From Spinacia oleracea (lineage: Eukaryota > Streptophyta > Magnoliopsida > Caryophyllales > Amaranthaceae): a stretch of DNA of 64,000 bases. Where the stretch lies: positions 8,543,143 through 8,607,142 of the forward strand of contig NC_079491.1 in NCBI RefSeq assembly GCF_020520425.1. The letters are read 5' to 3'. The position numbers and the translations under genes were made by a program. This document shows positions 34,901 to 46,489 of the stretch, piece after piece (position 1 is the stretch's first letter; each line of letters opens with the position of its first letter). Under the pieces are notes generated by a model. That model was not told the origin of the DNA. It did not search any database and worked only from the letters and a program-made list of their open reading frames with translations.

Positions 34901-35958
34901 TCAAGAACGCGGACGAATCTTGTGTATACAAGAAGGTCAGTGGGAGCAAAATTGCTTTCCTAGTATTATATGTCGACGACATATTGCTTATCGGAAATGA
35001 CATTCCTATGTTGAACTCTGTCAAGATTTGGCTTGGGAAATGTTTTTCGATGAAGGATCTAGGAGAAGCACAGTACATATTGGGCATCAAGATTTACAGA
35101 GATAGATCTAAAAAGATGATTGGACTTAGTCAAAGCACTTATATCAATAAGGTGCTTGATAGGTTCAAGATGGCGGACTCCAAGCGAGGCTACCTACCCA
35201 TGTCTCATGGAATGACTCTAAGCAAGACTCAGTGCCCAAAAACACTTGATGAGCGTAGACGAATGAATGGGATTCCATATGCATCATTGATTGGTTCAAT
35301 AATGTATGCTATGATATGTACACGCCCGGATGTTGCGTACGCACTCAGTGCTACGAGCAGATACCAGTCAGACCCAGGAGAGGCGCATTGGACTGCTGCC
35401 AAGAATATTCTGAAGTACATGAAAAGGCACAAAGATGACTTCCTGGTCTATGGTGGAGATGATGAATTAATTGTTAAAGGCTATACGGACGCAAGTTTCC
35501 AAACCGACAAAGATGATTTCAGATCACAGTCTGGGTTTGTCTTCTGCCTCAACGGAGGAGCAGTAAGCTGGAAAAGTGCTAAGCAAAGCACCATTGCGGA
35601 TTCTACAACTGAAGCGGAGTACATTGCTGCACATGAAGCAGCAAAGGAAGCTATATGGCTAAGGAAGTTCATAGGAGAACTTGGTGTAGTCCCCTCCATT
35701 AAAGGACCAATAGCCCTGTATTGTGATAATAACGGAGCTATTGCACAGGCAAAAGAGCCTAGACACCACCAGAGAGTCAAGCATGTACTTCGTAGATTTC
35801 ACCTTCTACGAGAGTTCGTTGAAAGAAAAGAAGTCGAGATAAGCAAAATTGGAACTGATGACAACATATCAGATCCATTAACTAAACCTCTGCCGCAAGC
35901 GAAGCACAACTCGCACACTGCAGCTATGGGAATCAAGCATATTGGAGAATGGCTTTGA
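31972..35958 (+). pseudogene. Copia gag-pol polyprotein, broken by one stop codon
   Basis: One frame of 1329 codons. Gag is at about residues 1-255, with a zinc knuckle CLYCDGIGHYKREC (~257). Aspartic protease WVLDTGCGSH (~302), a pre-integrase HCRLGH ... CESC (~440-475) and the integrase core follow (HTDVCGP, RSDRGGEY, NGVSERRN; the D,D,E triad is visible). Reverse transcriptase has LYVDDILL at 34966-34989, and RNase H has STTEAEYIAAHEA. A TAG at 34525-34527 falls at the start of the reverse transcriptase, at a Trp position conserved in related elements (GSKWVF-type), so a single G-to-A change (TGG to TAG) explains it. Everything after the stop is open in the same frame. Read-through cannot be excluded, but a plain nonsense mutation is simplest. 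Confidence 0.92.
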
Positions 35959-36822
35959 TGTCTCTGTTTAATGTTTTAAAGTTTTAGAGTTTAAATCTTT
36001 GTAAAACATTATTGGTTAATCATTCACAATAAATGAAAGGAATTCATTTTTCCATTTAATTTGTGGTTTATTAAATGATGAGTCCTTTCAATTTGACGAT
36101 ATATTCAAGATAGACTGTCAGGACCAGTCCTGTGACTAAGAAATGTCTATCAAGTGAACTTGAATGTCAAAGGTTGAAAATGGTCCCTAATCGGAGTTTT
36201 CTATAAAATTGGACGCATAGAAAACGTTAGACGATTAGAATGCAAGATGACTAGTAGTTCTGTTTCTTGAACTATGTGGACATGGCAATGTCATAATCAT
36301 TTGCATAGATACTTACTTTGGGAAGACTAGTATCGGACAAGACCTATGAAACTTTACTGTAAGAGATGAAAGTCTGTCAGAAGTAAATTTCATTAAATTA
36401 TTAGACACTAAATCCTCAATACCTGAGTGATTTGAGATTACTTGTTTGAGAACTGGTTGCTTTGACGTTGACCAACCGTCGCACCGTAAAAGGAGGCTAT
36501 AAAGGCAACGCTCAGGTAATCACCTATCAAACGAAGTCTAATCTCAAGATCGCAAGATTGGGATTGTCCTCCCATAAATCGGGATGAGATGCTTAAAAGT
36601 TGTACGAGGCCACTCGGAGAGCTAGAAACTGTGAAATGCATGGCCGTGCTCGGATGAATCATAGGCTATGATTATCTGTTTATTTGATCAGTTGAACTCT
36701 GAAACCGAGGAACACCTCTGGACATAATAAGGATGACAACTCTTACCTTATGTTCAAGAGCAAGCATCGAGCGACAAAGGAATTAGGAAATGCACACTTG
36801 TCCCTAAGGACAAGTGGGAGAC
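35959..36822 (+). other. Copia 3' untranslated region and polypurine tract
   Basis: Non-coding. A stem CTTGTCC/GGACAAG (36798-36814) sits directly before the polypurine tract GTGGGAGAC that borders the 3' LTR. Confidence 0.65.
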
Positions 36823-38189
36823 TGAAGGAAATAATGCCCTTGGTCCAAGTATGCATTCTATGATAAGTCTAATAAATGCGGTTCAGTATTAATTGACAAG
36901 TTAATAATTCAGTGAGATCAAGTGAGCTGAATGCCTAGCTAGAGGCCGCTTCAGTTCAAGTGGAATTAATGATATTAATCCACAGCTTACTCTTGACTGA
37001 ACCCGTAGGGTCACACAAATAGTACGTAAACGGATCAAGTATCTAATGGCATTAGATACTCTATCTATGAATATTCGGAACCGACGGATCTTGGTTTCAG
37101 TGGGAGCTAAGATCGTCACAGGCAAGGAATGAATACTCCGGAAACGATGATATTGCCGGAAACGGAAATATGGATCGTATCGGAAAAATAAATATTATCC
37201 AAGTCGTAGATGTTGCCGGAAACGGAAACATGGTACGTGTCGGAAAATATTATCGGAAATGGAAATATTGCCAGAATCGGAAATATTGCCGGAAACGGAA
37301 ATATTGTCAGAATCGGAAATATTACCGGAATCGGAAAATAATTCCGGAAACGGAAATATTAAATATTTGTTCGAAACGGAAATTAATTCCGGAATCGGAA
37401 ATATTGAATATTGTTCGTATCGGAAATGAATTCCGGAATCGGAAAATTTAATCGGAAGCGCATCGTACGAATAAGCATCGGACGAGGCCTGCCGGACGAG
37501 GCCCAGCACGAAGCCAGGCCATCGCCCAGCAAGCCAAGCGCGCCGCACAAACAGCAAGGCCAGGCCCAGCAGGCTGCGCGCAGCGCGCAGCGCGCGCGGG
37601 CGCTGAGTGGGCTGCTGCTCGCGCGCACGCATGAGGCCCATCGTGGCTGTCGTGCGTGTGTGTGCAAGTGTTTGTGTTCGTGCACGTTTCCTAAAACATG
37701 CAGAGTTCGGTTAATGATTAAATTCCTAATTCTATTTGATAAATTAATTAAATTAGAGTTCTTGTAGGATTCTAGGTTTGATTAATTTGTATCTGAATAG
37801 GATTTCGATTCCCTTTCCATACCGCTATAAATATGAGGCTAGGGCTCACAATTTATAACACAAGTTTCAAAGTATTCAAAGTGAGTTTTTGAGAGAAAAA
37901 TTCAGTCACACATTTGCCTATAAAGTGCCGAAAATAATAGTACCTTAAGGGCGATTCTAGTTGGTCAATCTTAAGGCGGATCCGGACGTGCTGTGGACTA
38001 TCTACGGAGGGACGACACTTGGAGTCCTAAAGACTTGTTCTTGTTCGGTTCGGGCGCAGCTAGGGAAGGCACGCAACAAAGAGTATGCATCTATTCTATG
38101 CTAAATGATTATGTGTAAATAATATGTTTTCCTGGGTTTATGGTTTTTCCGCATGATTTATGAATTGTCATATGTATCATAACCTAACA
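36823..38189 (+). repeat. 3' LTR of the nested Copia element
   Basis: Matches 27720-29168 but has the short form of the GCGCAGC run (near 37573-37600). Confidence 0.92.
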
Positions 38190-41100
38190 CTTCAGACGTT
38201 GCCCGTTGACCTTGAATCGTTCACCATTCTCATTCTCTACTTCAACAGACCCAAACTTGCTTACCATAGTCACGGTGAACGGCCCAGACCACCTAGACTT
38301 AAGTTTTCCAGGAAATAACTTAAGCCTAGAGTTAAAAAGTAGAACCTTGTCGCCCACCGCGAACTCTCTATGCAAAATGTGATTGTCGTGCCATTTCTTG
38401 GTCTTTTCCTTGTAAATCCGGGCACTATCATAGGCTTGTAGTCGGAATTCATCGAGCTCACCCAATTGAAGTAACCGCTTCTCACCGGCTAGCTTTGCAT
38501 CCATGTTGAGTTGTTTGATTGCCCAATAAGCCTTGTACTCCATTTCTACAGGTAAGTGACACGCCTTGCCATACACCAACCGATACGGGGAGGTACCAAT
38601 AGGTATCTTAAAGGCGGTTCTGTATGCCCATAGAGTATCATCTAGCTTATCGCTCCAATCCTTCCTAGACTTCGCCACCACTTTCTCAAGGATAGATTTG
38701 ATCTCTCGGTTGGAGACCTCAACTTGACCACTCGTCTGAGGGTGGTAGGCTAGTCCAGTGCGGTGATAAACTCCATACTTGCGCAGGAGCGCATCAAGAT
38801 GCTTCTCATGGAAGTGTGACCCTCCATCACTGATCAAAGCGCGCGGAACCCCAAATCTAGGAAAAATGATCTTCTTGAACAGGGAGATGACTGTCTTAGC
38901 ATCGTTAGTAGGTGAGGCAACGGCTTCCACCCACTTTGACACATAATCTACAGCAACAAGGATATACAAGTTACCCTTGGACGATGGGAATGGTCCCATA
39001 TAATCAATTCCCCACACATCGAAAATCTCAACCTCAAGGATCCCGTTCTGTGGCATCTCATACCTCCTCGAAATAGTGCCGGCCCTCTGGCACGCATCAC
39101 AAGCCATAATAAAATCCTGTGCATCCTTGAACATAGTAGGCCAGTAAAAACCACATTGTGACAGCTTAGCGTTTGTTTTAGACGGTCCATGGTGACCACC
39201 ATAAGGTGAAGAATGACACCTACTGATAACACCTTGAACTTCCCATTCTGGAATACAACGCTTGTATAACCCTTCAGCAGTCTCACGAAACAAATAAGGG
39301 TCGTCCCAAAAGTAAAACCAGACATCATGTAGGAATTTCTTCTTCTGTTGATATGAAAGATCGGCCGGAAGAATTCTCCCTACAATGCAGTTAGCAAAAT
39401 CTGCGAACCATGGTGACTGACTGGCAAGTGCAAGTAAATGATCATCCGGAAATGAATCATCAATCGGTGTAGATCCCTTACCATCGTCATACCTCAATCT
39501 AGACAAGTGATCTGCAACCACATTCTCAGCCCCTTTCTTGTCGCGGATCTCTATATCGAACTCCTGTAGCAGTAGTATCCATCGAATAAGCCTAGGCTTG
39601 GCTTCCTTCTTAGAGAGCAGATACTTAAGGGCCGCATGGTCAGTATAGACTATCACCTTGGATCCAATCAGATAGGTGCGGAATTTATCCTAGGCATAGA
39701 CTATAGCTAGAAGCTCCTTCTCAGTAGTTGCATAATTAACTTGAGCTTCATCCAAGGTCTTACTTGCATAATAGATGGCATGTAAAACCTTCTCCTTTCT
39801 CTGACCCAGCACTGCCCCAACTGCATAATCACTTGCATCACACATTATCTCAAACGGAATATCCCATTCGGGAGAACGAATGATGGGAGCCGAAATCAGT
39901 GCCTGTTTAATCCTGTCAAAGGCTTCAAGACAAGCATCAGTAAGCACAAACGGGGCATTCTTGAGGAGGAGCTGGGTAAGTGGTTTAACAATTTTAGAAA
40001 AATCCTTGATAAAGCGGCGATAAAACCCCGCATGACCAATAAAACTTCTAACACCCTTCACATTAACTGGAGGGGGTAATTGTTCAATCACTTGGACCTT
40101 AGCTCGATCCACCTGAATGCCCTTATCAGATATCAAATGTCCCAAAACCACCCCTTCAGTAACCATGAAATGACACTTTTCCCAGTTCAAGACTAAATTG
40201 CACTCTTCACATCTTTTCAAAACTTTAGTCAGATTTAGCAAGCAAGAATCAAAAGAAGTACCATAGACGCTAAAATCATCCATAAACACTTCCATGATAG
40301 AATCAATAAAATCAGAAAAGATACTCATCATGCAACGTTGGAAAGTAGCAGGTGCATTACACATACCAAAAGACATCCTACGATATGCAAAGGTACCATA
40401 GGGACAGGTGAAGGTGGTCTTTTCCTGGTCGTCTGGATGTATGGGAATTTGAAAGAAACCAGAATAACCATCCAGATAACAGAAAAACTTGTGACAGGCT
40501 AGCCTTTCTAACATTTGATCAATGAAGGGAAGGGGAAAATGGTCCTTTTTAGTAGCAACATTAAGACGCCTATAATTAATGCACATGCGCCAACCTGTGA
40601 CTACCCTAGTTGGTATCAACTCATTTTTTTTATTTCTCACCACAATTGTCCCCCCTTTCTTAGGCACTACCTGAACGGGACTCACCCACTTAGAATCAGA
40701 CACAGCATACACTGTACCTGCATCAAGCAATTTCATAACTTCAGCTTTTACAACATCTTGCATGACAGGGTTCAAACGACGATGGGGTTGAATGCATGGT
40801 TTATGATTTTCATCTAGATGTATCCTATGCATACAAAAGTCAGGGCTAATACCCTTTAAATCATCAATACTGTACCCAATGTCCTTTTTGTGCCTTTTCA
40901 ACACAATAAGAAGTTGGGATAACTGGTCTGCATCAAGTGTTGTACTGACGATCACAGGGCAAAGTTGTTCATTATCTAAAAACGCATACTTAAGGTTAGC
41001 AGGAAGAGGCTTAAGTTCGGGTTTCTTTACCTCTTTAACAGAACAAACCGGCCGAACTAACCTCTTCAATTTGGTGCTCTCCGGCTCAGATTCTCCACCA

Positions 41101-42203
41101 TTAAGAGCCAACTCCAGAGCATCCACTTCAGCACTCCAAGAACTGCTATCACCTGCAGAAGACTCACAACAAAGCACTGCCTCCAAAGGGTCTCTTTCGA
41201 GAACTTGGGAGACGTTATCACGAGTAATAAAATCGACTACATCTATGCGATAGCATTGTTCCTCCTCTAGCATGGGACTTTTTAAGGCACTATTCAGATT
41301 AAAAGTCACCTTATCATCCCCAACATACAATGTCAATTTCCCACTTTTAACATCAATTACCGCCCCTGCCGTGTGAAGGAAGGGTCTACCTAAGATTATG
41401 GGAATTTGAGAATCCTCCTGCATGTCTAATACTACAAAGTCTACAGGTATATAGAATTTACCTACTCTAACAGGGACGTCCTCTAAAACACCTAAGGGGT
41501 ATTTGACAGAACGGTCGGCCATTTGCAGAGTGATATTGGCAACCTTAAGCTCACCCATATTCAGTTTAGTACAGACAGACAAAGGCATGACAGACACACT
41601 AGCACCTAGATCACATAAAGCTTTATCAATAAATACGGTGCCAATGTTACATGGGATGGAAAAACTCCCGGGGTCCTTAAGTTTAGGTGGAGACTTGTTT
41701 TGCAAATAAGCACTACATTCCTCAGTAAAAGCTACAGTCTCTACCTCACAAAAAGCACGTTTCCTGGTCAAAATATCTTTCATGAATTTAGCATAAGCAG
41801 GAACCTGTAAAATTAATTCAGTAAAAGGAACCGTTACCTGCAAATTTTTGACCACTTCCAAGAATCTGCCAAACTGTTTGTCTAGCTTATTCTTGAGTTG
41901 TCGGTTTGGGAAGGGGAGTGCAATAGGTGGTACTTGAATATCCGCCCCCTTCTTAACCTCAGTTGTAGCCTCATTCTCATTGACTACCTTTTCAGCTTCC
42001 TTTTCACCCATAACTATCTTCGGGATTTCCTCACTGACCAGATCACTAGCAGACACCCCGGAATCAACCTCAACCGGCATAGAAGGACCATCATAATCCC
42101 TACCACTCCTCAATGTAATTGCATTAGCAGTCTCCCTATTTTCGGGCTGTGAAGGAAGTTGGCCTGGTGGCCTCCCTGCAATAGTAGTATCCATCTGTGC
42201 CAA
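38190..42203 (-). pseudogene. Athila pol, broken
   Basis: The frame 42203-39690 holds an aspartic protease (DLGASVSVMPLS, about residues 195-206), reverse transcriptase (YLDGYSGFFQIPIHP; FMDDFSVYG near residue 640) and the start of RNase H (MCDASDYAVGAVLG, about residue 788). A TAG at 39690-39692, where relatives have a sense codon after AIVYA, stops it; the same frame resumes to 38190 with the rest of RNase H ([12 protein letters not shown]) and integrase: zinc-binding region CDACQ, core [33 protein letters not shown] Copia insertion cuts off the last residues, which lie at 27649-27719. As usual in Athila and other Gypsy elements, integrase follows RNase H. Confidence 0.92.
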
Positions 42204-43651
42204 CTGTGTATCAATGATCTTGTTTTAGCAGTAAAAGCATCGATTTTTGCATCCTTTTCACTTAGAGATTTTTGCATTTGTAGCATCATGTTTCTCATCT
42301 CTACTAGCATAGGGTCAGGCTGTGTGGTTTAAGGTTGTGGTTGTGGGGGTGATGTGTGTTGTCTAGAGAACCCAGGTGGCCCACTAGACTGTTGGTTGTA
42401 GTTGTTTCGGGGTTGGTAAGATTGTTGGTGTGGGGGTTGATATGGTTGTGGTGGTGGATGTTGAACTTGGTGAGGGTTTTGGATATTGTTGCTCCTGTAG
42501 GAAAGCAGAGGGTTATTTTTGTAGCCCTCATTGTAAGAGTTGGAGAATGAGTTGTTTTGTTTGTAGGATTGAAATGCATTACATTGTTCAATAGAGCTCC
42601 TACATTCCTGTGCATAATGACCAGACATTCCACAACTTTCACAAATAGTAGTAGGTTGGGCACTCATAGCAGCTACACTAACAGGTTGGGCAGATTGAGC
42701 ATTGGCCGCTTGCATATTATCAAACTTATAATGTAAAGCAGTCAATTGGGCAGTTCATTGTTCAATAGAATTTAAATCATGCTTACCACCCCTGTTAGAT
42801 AGACTTCTAGGATTTCCATACTGGGCATTGTGAATGGCTATCTCCTCAATCACCTCCATAGCTCTAGGCACCTCAAGTTGCATGAACCTCCCACTGGCAG
42901 CTGAATCCAACAAACATCTAGACTCATTGCCCAAACCATTATAAAACTGCTGAATCAAGAACCAATCTTCCAAACAATGGTGCGGGCATTCTCTTTGCAA
43001 AGCCTTGAATCTCTCCCAGACCTCGAACAAACTCTCATCCGCTTGTTGTGAGATACCTAATATCTGACCCCTCAGACGAGCCGTTTTCTCAGGTGGAAAA
43101 TATTTAACATAAAAAGCAAGAGCCAAGGATTCCCAATTATTGATTTTCAAAGCCGCCCGATTCAACCCATTAATCCACAGTTTAGCTTTCCCACTCAAAG
43201 AGAACGGGAAAAGTATCTCCATAGTCTGCTCCGGAGTCAATCCCTTTTGCTTGATGGTGGAGCAATATTGGATAAAGGACTGAATGTGAAGATTCGGATC
43301 TTCACCTGGTTCCCCACCTTATTGGCGTCTCTCGATCATGTTAATCAATGCAGGCTCAATCTTGAAGGTCTCAGCTGCAATAGAAGGCATGATCGCCTTT
43401 GGTAGCACGGACAAACTTGGCTTAGAATAGTCCGTAAGCCGTGGGGTAGGTGGCGGTATCAGATTTTCGTCACCCATCTCTATCTCTGAAACTGAATCTG
43501 TATCTGAAGGAAAAAGATCGCCAATATTATGATCAGAATCAGAGTAATTCCCACACTGTGCAATGAAAGTTCTTCGTCTACGAAAGGTTCTTTCGGGCTC
43601 AGGATCGAATGGAGTAAGATTACTAGTACCTACGGTCCTGGGCATAGACAA
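42204..43651 (-). pseudogene. Athila gag, multiply broken
   Basis: Starts at the ATG at 43651 (MSMPRTVGTSNLTPFDPEPE). Segments 43651-43319, 43240-42755 and 42745-42329 are in one frame separated by stops near 43319 (TAA), 42755 (TGA) and 42329 (TAA). Capsid-like motifs FPFSLSGKAKLWI and FYNGLG lie in the middle segment. A zinc knuckle CESCGMSGHYAQEC lies in the third, followed by a QPYQPPHQQ-rich region. A one-base shift near 42225 then moves the reading frame into that of pol (42203). Gag would form the virus-like particle. Confidence 0.88.
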
Positions 43652-43756
43652 AGACTACAAAACAATGTGAGATCCGGTCTCAAGGAACGTGAGTTCCTTG
43701 AGTAGTAACAAACAATAATCTAGGATAAGCAATCAACAACAGAAAATAAAACCGTT

Positions 43757-43774
43757 TCCCCGGCAACGGCGCCA
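43757..43774 (-). promoter_or_regulatory. Athila primer-binding site (tRNA-Asp type)
   Basis: The minus strand TGGCGCCGTTGCCGGGGA starts 5 bases inside the 5' LTR border and is complementary to the 3' end of plant tRNA-Asp, the usual primer of Athila/Tat elements. Confidence 0.88.
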
Positions 43775-43779
43775 AAATT

Positions 43780-45188
43780 TGACAGGCTAAAGTCTTGTTA
43801 CCTAATCAAAAATAACCTAAGGTCCACTAGCTAGGTAGCAAGGGAAGTCAGGATCGAATCCACAGGGAAACAGGCGTTCTTTCTACTATCAATTAATTAA
43901 TCTAGACTATTGTGAACAAAGTTGGTTGATGGTTTGTATACTAAGACTACGAACGAATATTAAACAAGAATGAATCAATATATATATTAAGGAATCTAGG
44001 GTATAGGTTTGCCAACAAATAATAATCCAGGACATTGAACAATCACGATAATCAACAAAGTAATTAATTAGATTAGCATGCTCTCTCAAGTCGATACTAA
44101 TCATAGACTTAGAATTAATGGGCTTTCGCTACGTATTAACTCTAATTCTACCTATTGACACAAGCCTAAACATCAAATTGCATCTCTCGAATCTTAATTT
44201 GATATTGCATAACTACCACAATTAAACCTGCGCAAATCTAATTGTATAGTGAAATAAACCAATCAATAGAAATCAATTACAATCCAACAATCATAATCAT
44301 TCAATCATTCCTTCATATTATTCATGGATCCCCAACCCTAGAAATTAGACTACTCAAGCATGTTGACAATTAACAAAGCAATAATCATAATTGAAAGCAT
44401 TATTGAAGCAAGACAATGAATTGAAATAAGAATTAATACCTATTTGAAGAACAAGGGAATTGAAAGCTTGAATTTTTATTGAGAGTTAAACTAAGTGTTT
44501 TTGCATAAACTAGAGAGAAAATTAGGCTAAGGAAATAATACTAAGCTTCAATACTAGAAAAATAATGTGTCCTCTAAAAACAATTAAGGCTTTCTTATAT
44601 AGTTTGCCCAAAATAAAGCCCAAAAAACGGAAAGAAAACTCGCGCATAAGTGTTGGGGGTTGGCGTCGCCCGATCGGGCGTCGCTTCGCCCGATCGGGCG
44701 ATCCACTCGATAGTCGGCCCGATCGGGCCAAAATCCGCCCGATCGGGCGGTTTGTGAACTCTCCATACAACCTCCAGATTGACCGCCCGATCCGGATCGG
44801 GCGAGCTGCGCCCGATCGGGCGCGCGTTGATGATTCCATATTGCTTATAATTCCGCCCGATGGTTGCATTTCGCCCACAGCTTCCAGGGCGATTTGCAAT
44901 CTTCAATGTAGCTCGCCCATATCACTGAGTCTAACTCTCGGGGCTCAACCATAAGCATCCAAGGCTCCCGAAAGTCGACGATGGAGGTCCCGAACTTCTC
45001 GGACTCATATAGTGGCCTAGATCAACAATGAAACGGGTCTAAAACGACCAATTTCTCATAATCAAACCTGAAACTCAAGGCACACTCAATAACACACATT
45101 AGTACTAGAAACGACTCCTAAGAGCACGTTTGACACATAAAAGCACTAAGGGACGGGGGTAAAAATACTATATAAAACATGCATATCA
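43780..45188 (-). repeat. Athila 5' LTR
   Basis: 1409 bp, TG...CA ends, uninterrupted; partner of 12489-23541. TATA-like TTATATAG near 44594-44601 (minus strand). Includes the palindrome cluster at 44664-44828. Confidence 0.9.
44664..44828. repeat. CGCCCGATCGGGCG palindrome cluster, 5' Athila LTR
   Basis: Five exact CGATCGGG cores and one CGATCCGGATCGGG form, in the same order as in the 3' LTR copy. They lie about 70-230 bp downstream of the TATA-like site in LTR orientation or upstream of it on the plus strand. Confidence 0.88.
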
Positions 45189-45300
45189 AACCTTATATGT
45201 CCATCAGTTAGCGTTAAGGTGTATGCATGAATTCTTTTGTTCGTTGATCAATTATATTCGAATGCCAATGCCAATATCTGAGTCATTATCATTACTTTTC

Positions 45301-45617
45301 GGATTTTTTGGATAAAACCACCTTTTATAGTTCAACTTTTTGAAATAACCACCTTATATGTTTTTTTTTAAAAAAAACCACCTAGAAATCACCACCTTCT
45401 GTTAACTTCCGTCAAATATTCCGTCAAATCTTCCGTTAACTTCCAAATGTTTGGCCGTTGGATGTGGGCCCCACTGACGGAATATTTGACGGAAGTTAAT
45501 AGAAGGTGGTGATTTCTTAAAAGTTGGAAGTTTAAGGTGGTTTTTTTTTAAAAAAAACATATAAAGTGGTTATTTCAAAAAGTTGAACTTTAAAAGGTGG
45601 TTTTATCCAAAAAATCC
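45301..45617. mobile_element. Mutator-type MITE
   Basis: Perfect terminal inverted repeats of 27 bp starting GGATTTTTTGGATAAAACC, and further internal inverted symmetry (AACTTCCGTCAAATATTCCG with CGGAATATTTGACGGAAGTT). A perfect 9-bp duplication TTACTTTTC (45292-45300, 45618-45626), the length typical of Mutator-like transposases. 317 bp, no coding capacity. Confidence 0.92.
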
Positions 45618-45910
45618 TTACTTTTCTGTTTCTTAAATTTATTTAGTACAACTTTGTTACTTTAGTATAGTAATCTTTGTCTAAAACCTTACCGTACCAG
45701 AATGAAATTGTGCATTTCCTTCAAATTTTCGATTTATTCTAGGTGCTTAGTATTTTATTTTCAGATTAGGGTTTTGTTTTGTTATGTGGTGAATTTTCGT
45801 TGGTGTACTATGAAACTGGGAATTTGAAAATGAGGATGTTTGTGTTTGTGGACTATATTCAGATTGGCATTTGAGTTTTAGGTACCCAATTTCAAGAAAT
45901 ATGCAGATTT

Positions 45911-46130
45911 TATGAAATTTGAGGCACACAATACAAATAGATGAAATTTTAGGCACACCATACAAAATTGATGAAATGCATATAGATATAGTCATAGGTT
46001 GTTGCAATTTTTCGATGGTGATTTCTTGCTGTTTTATTTTGCTGATTTTTTGGTGATGAATGCATTTCATCAATTTTGTATGGTGTGCCTAAAATTTCAT
46101 CTATTTGTATTGTGTGCCTAAAATTTCATC
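45911..46130. repeat. Long hairpin: ~70-bp inverted repeat
   Basis: Arm 45911-45980 (ending CATACAAAATTGATGAAATGCA) pairs with 46061-46130 with one or two mismatches and an ~80-base loop. The distal arm contains a 32-bp unit in tandem (GTGTGCCTAAAATTTCATCTATTTGTATT-type), which extends to 46142. Confidence 0.85.
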
Positions 46131-46141
46131 TATTTGTATTG

Positions 46142-46489
46142 TGTTACAAGTAGTACTCCGTAGATAATTTTTTTTGGCGATAGAATTTTGTGTAGTGAAT
46201 TCAGACGGTCAACATCGTGTAACATTTTTACAGGTACTAATCTGTTACAGAATATTGAATTTGTTACAGTATATGCTTGGACATTGTCTATGCATTGAAA
46301 CTTTAGAAGATACACTAAAATTTCTCCCTTAAACCTATTATTTAAATATTTGCATTTTCTTTTTGATAAATTTTTTACACCTTGATAAACCGCGCGCGTA
46401 CACAGTAGTCCCTTTAAAAAGCCAAAACTTTCCATTACTAATTCTACAAACCTTCTTCAAACACAATTCTCTGGAGAATAATACAAACT
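46142..46489. other. No feature seen
   Basis: AT-rich sequence between the hairpin and the composite repeat region; no gene recognised. Confidence 0.5.

Larger units (their letters stand above)
27720..38189 (+). mobile_element. Ty1/copia retrotransposon nested in Athila pol
   Basis: LTRs 27720-29168 (1449 bp) and 36823-38189 (1367 bp) begin TGAAGGAAAT and end CCTAACA, flanked by a perfect 5-bp duplication CTTCA (27715-27719, 38190-38194). The primer site TGGTATCACGAGCC is at 29170-29183 and the polypurine tract GACAAGTGGGAGAC ends at 36822. The domain order gag, protease, integrase, reverse transcriptase, RNase H is Copia. The LTRs are nearly identical apart from an 82-bp GC-repeat length difference, so the insertion is young. 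A single stop codon breaks gag-pol. Confidence 0.93.
12489..45188 (-). mobile_element. Athila-type Gypsy retrotransposon, carrying two nested elements
   Basis: Reading the minus strand: 5' LTR 45188-43780, tRNA-Asp primer site, gag, pol, a third ORF, polypurine tract (CTTGGGGAGGTT), 3' LTR 23541-12489. LTRs begin TGATATGCATG and end GCCTGTCA. Without the insertion in it, the 3' LTR is about 1405 bp against 1409 bp for the 5' LTR. Two younger elements lie inside: 12843-22485 in the 3' LTR and 27720-38189 in pol. Flanking bases (CACAC at the left, AACCT at the right) do not form a target duplication, so one end may have been rearranged. gag and pol carry several stops and a frameshift, so the copy is dead. 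Confidence 0.9.

Noticed and set aside
12484..45193. Target-site duplication for the Athila element
   Set aside because: Flanking pentamers CACAC and AACCT differ. AACCT also follows the 3' LTR inside the element, so it may be chance or a rearranged end, but it is not a duplication.
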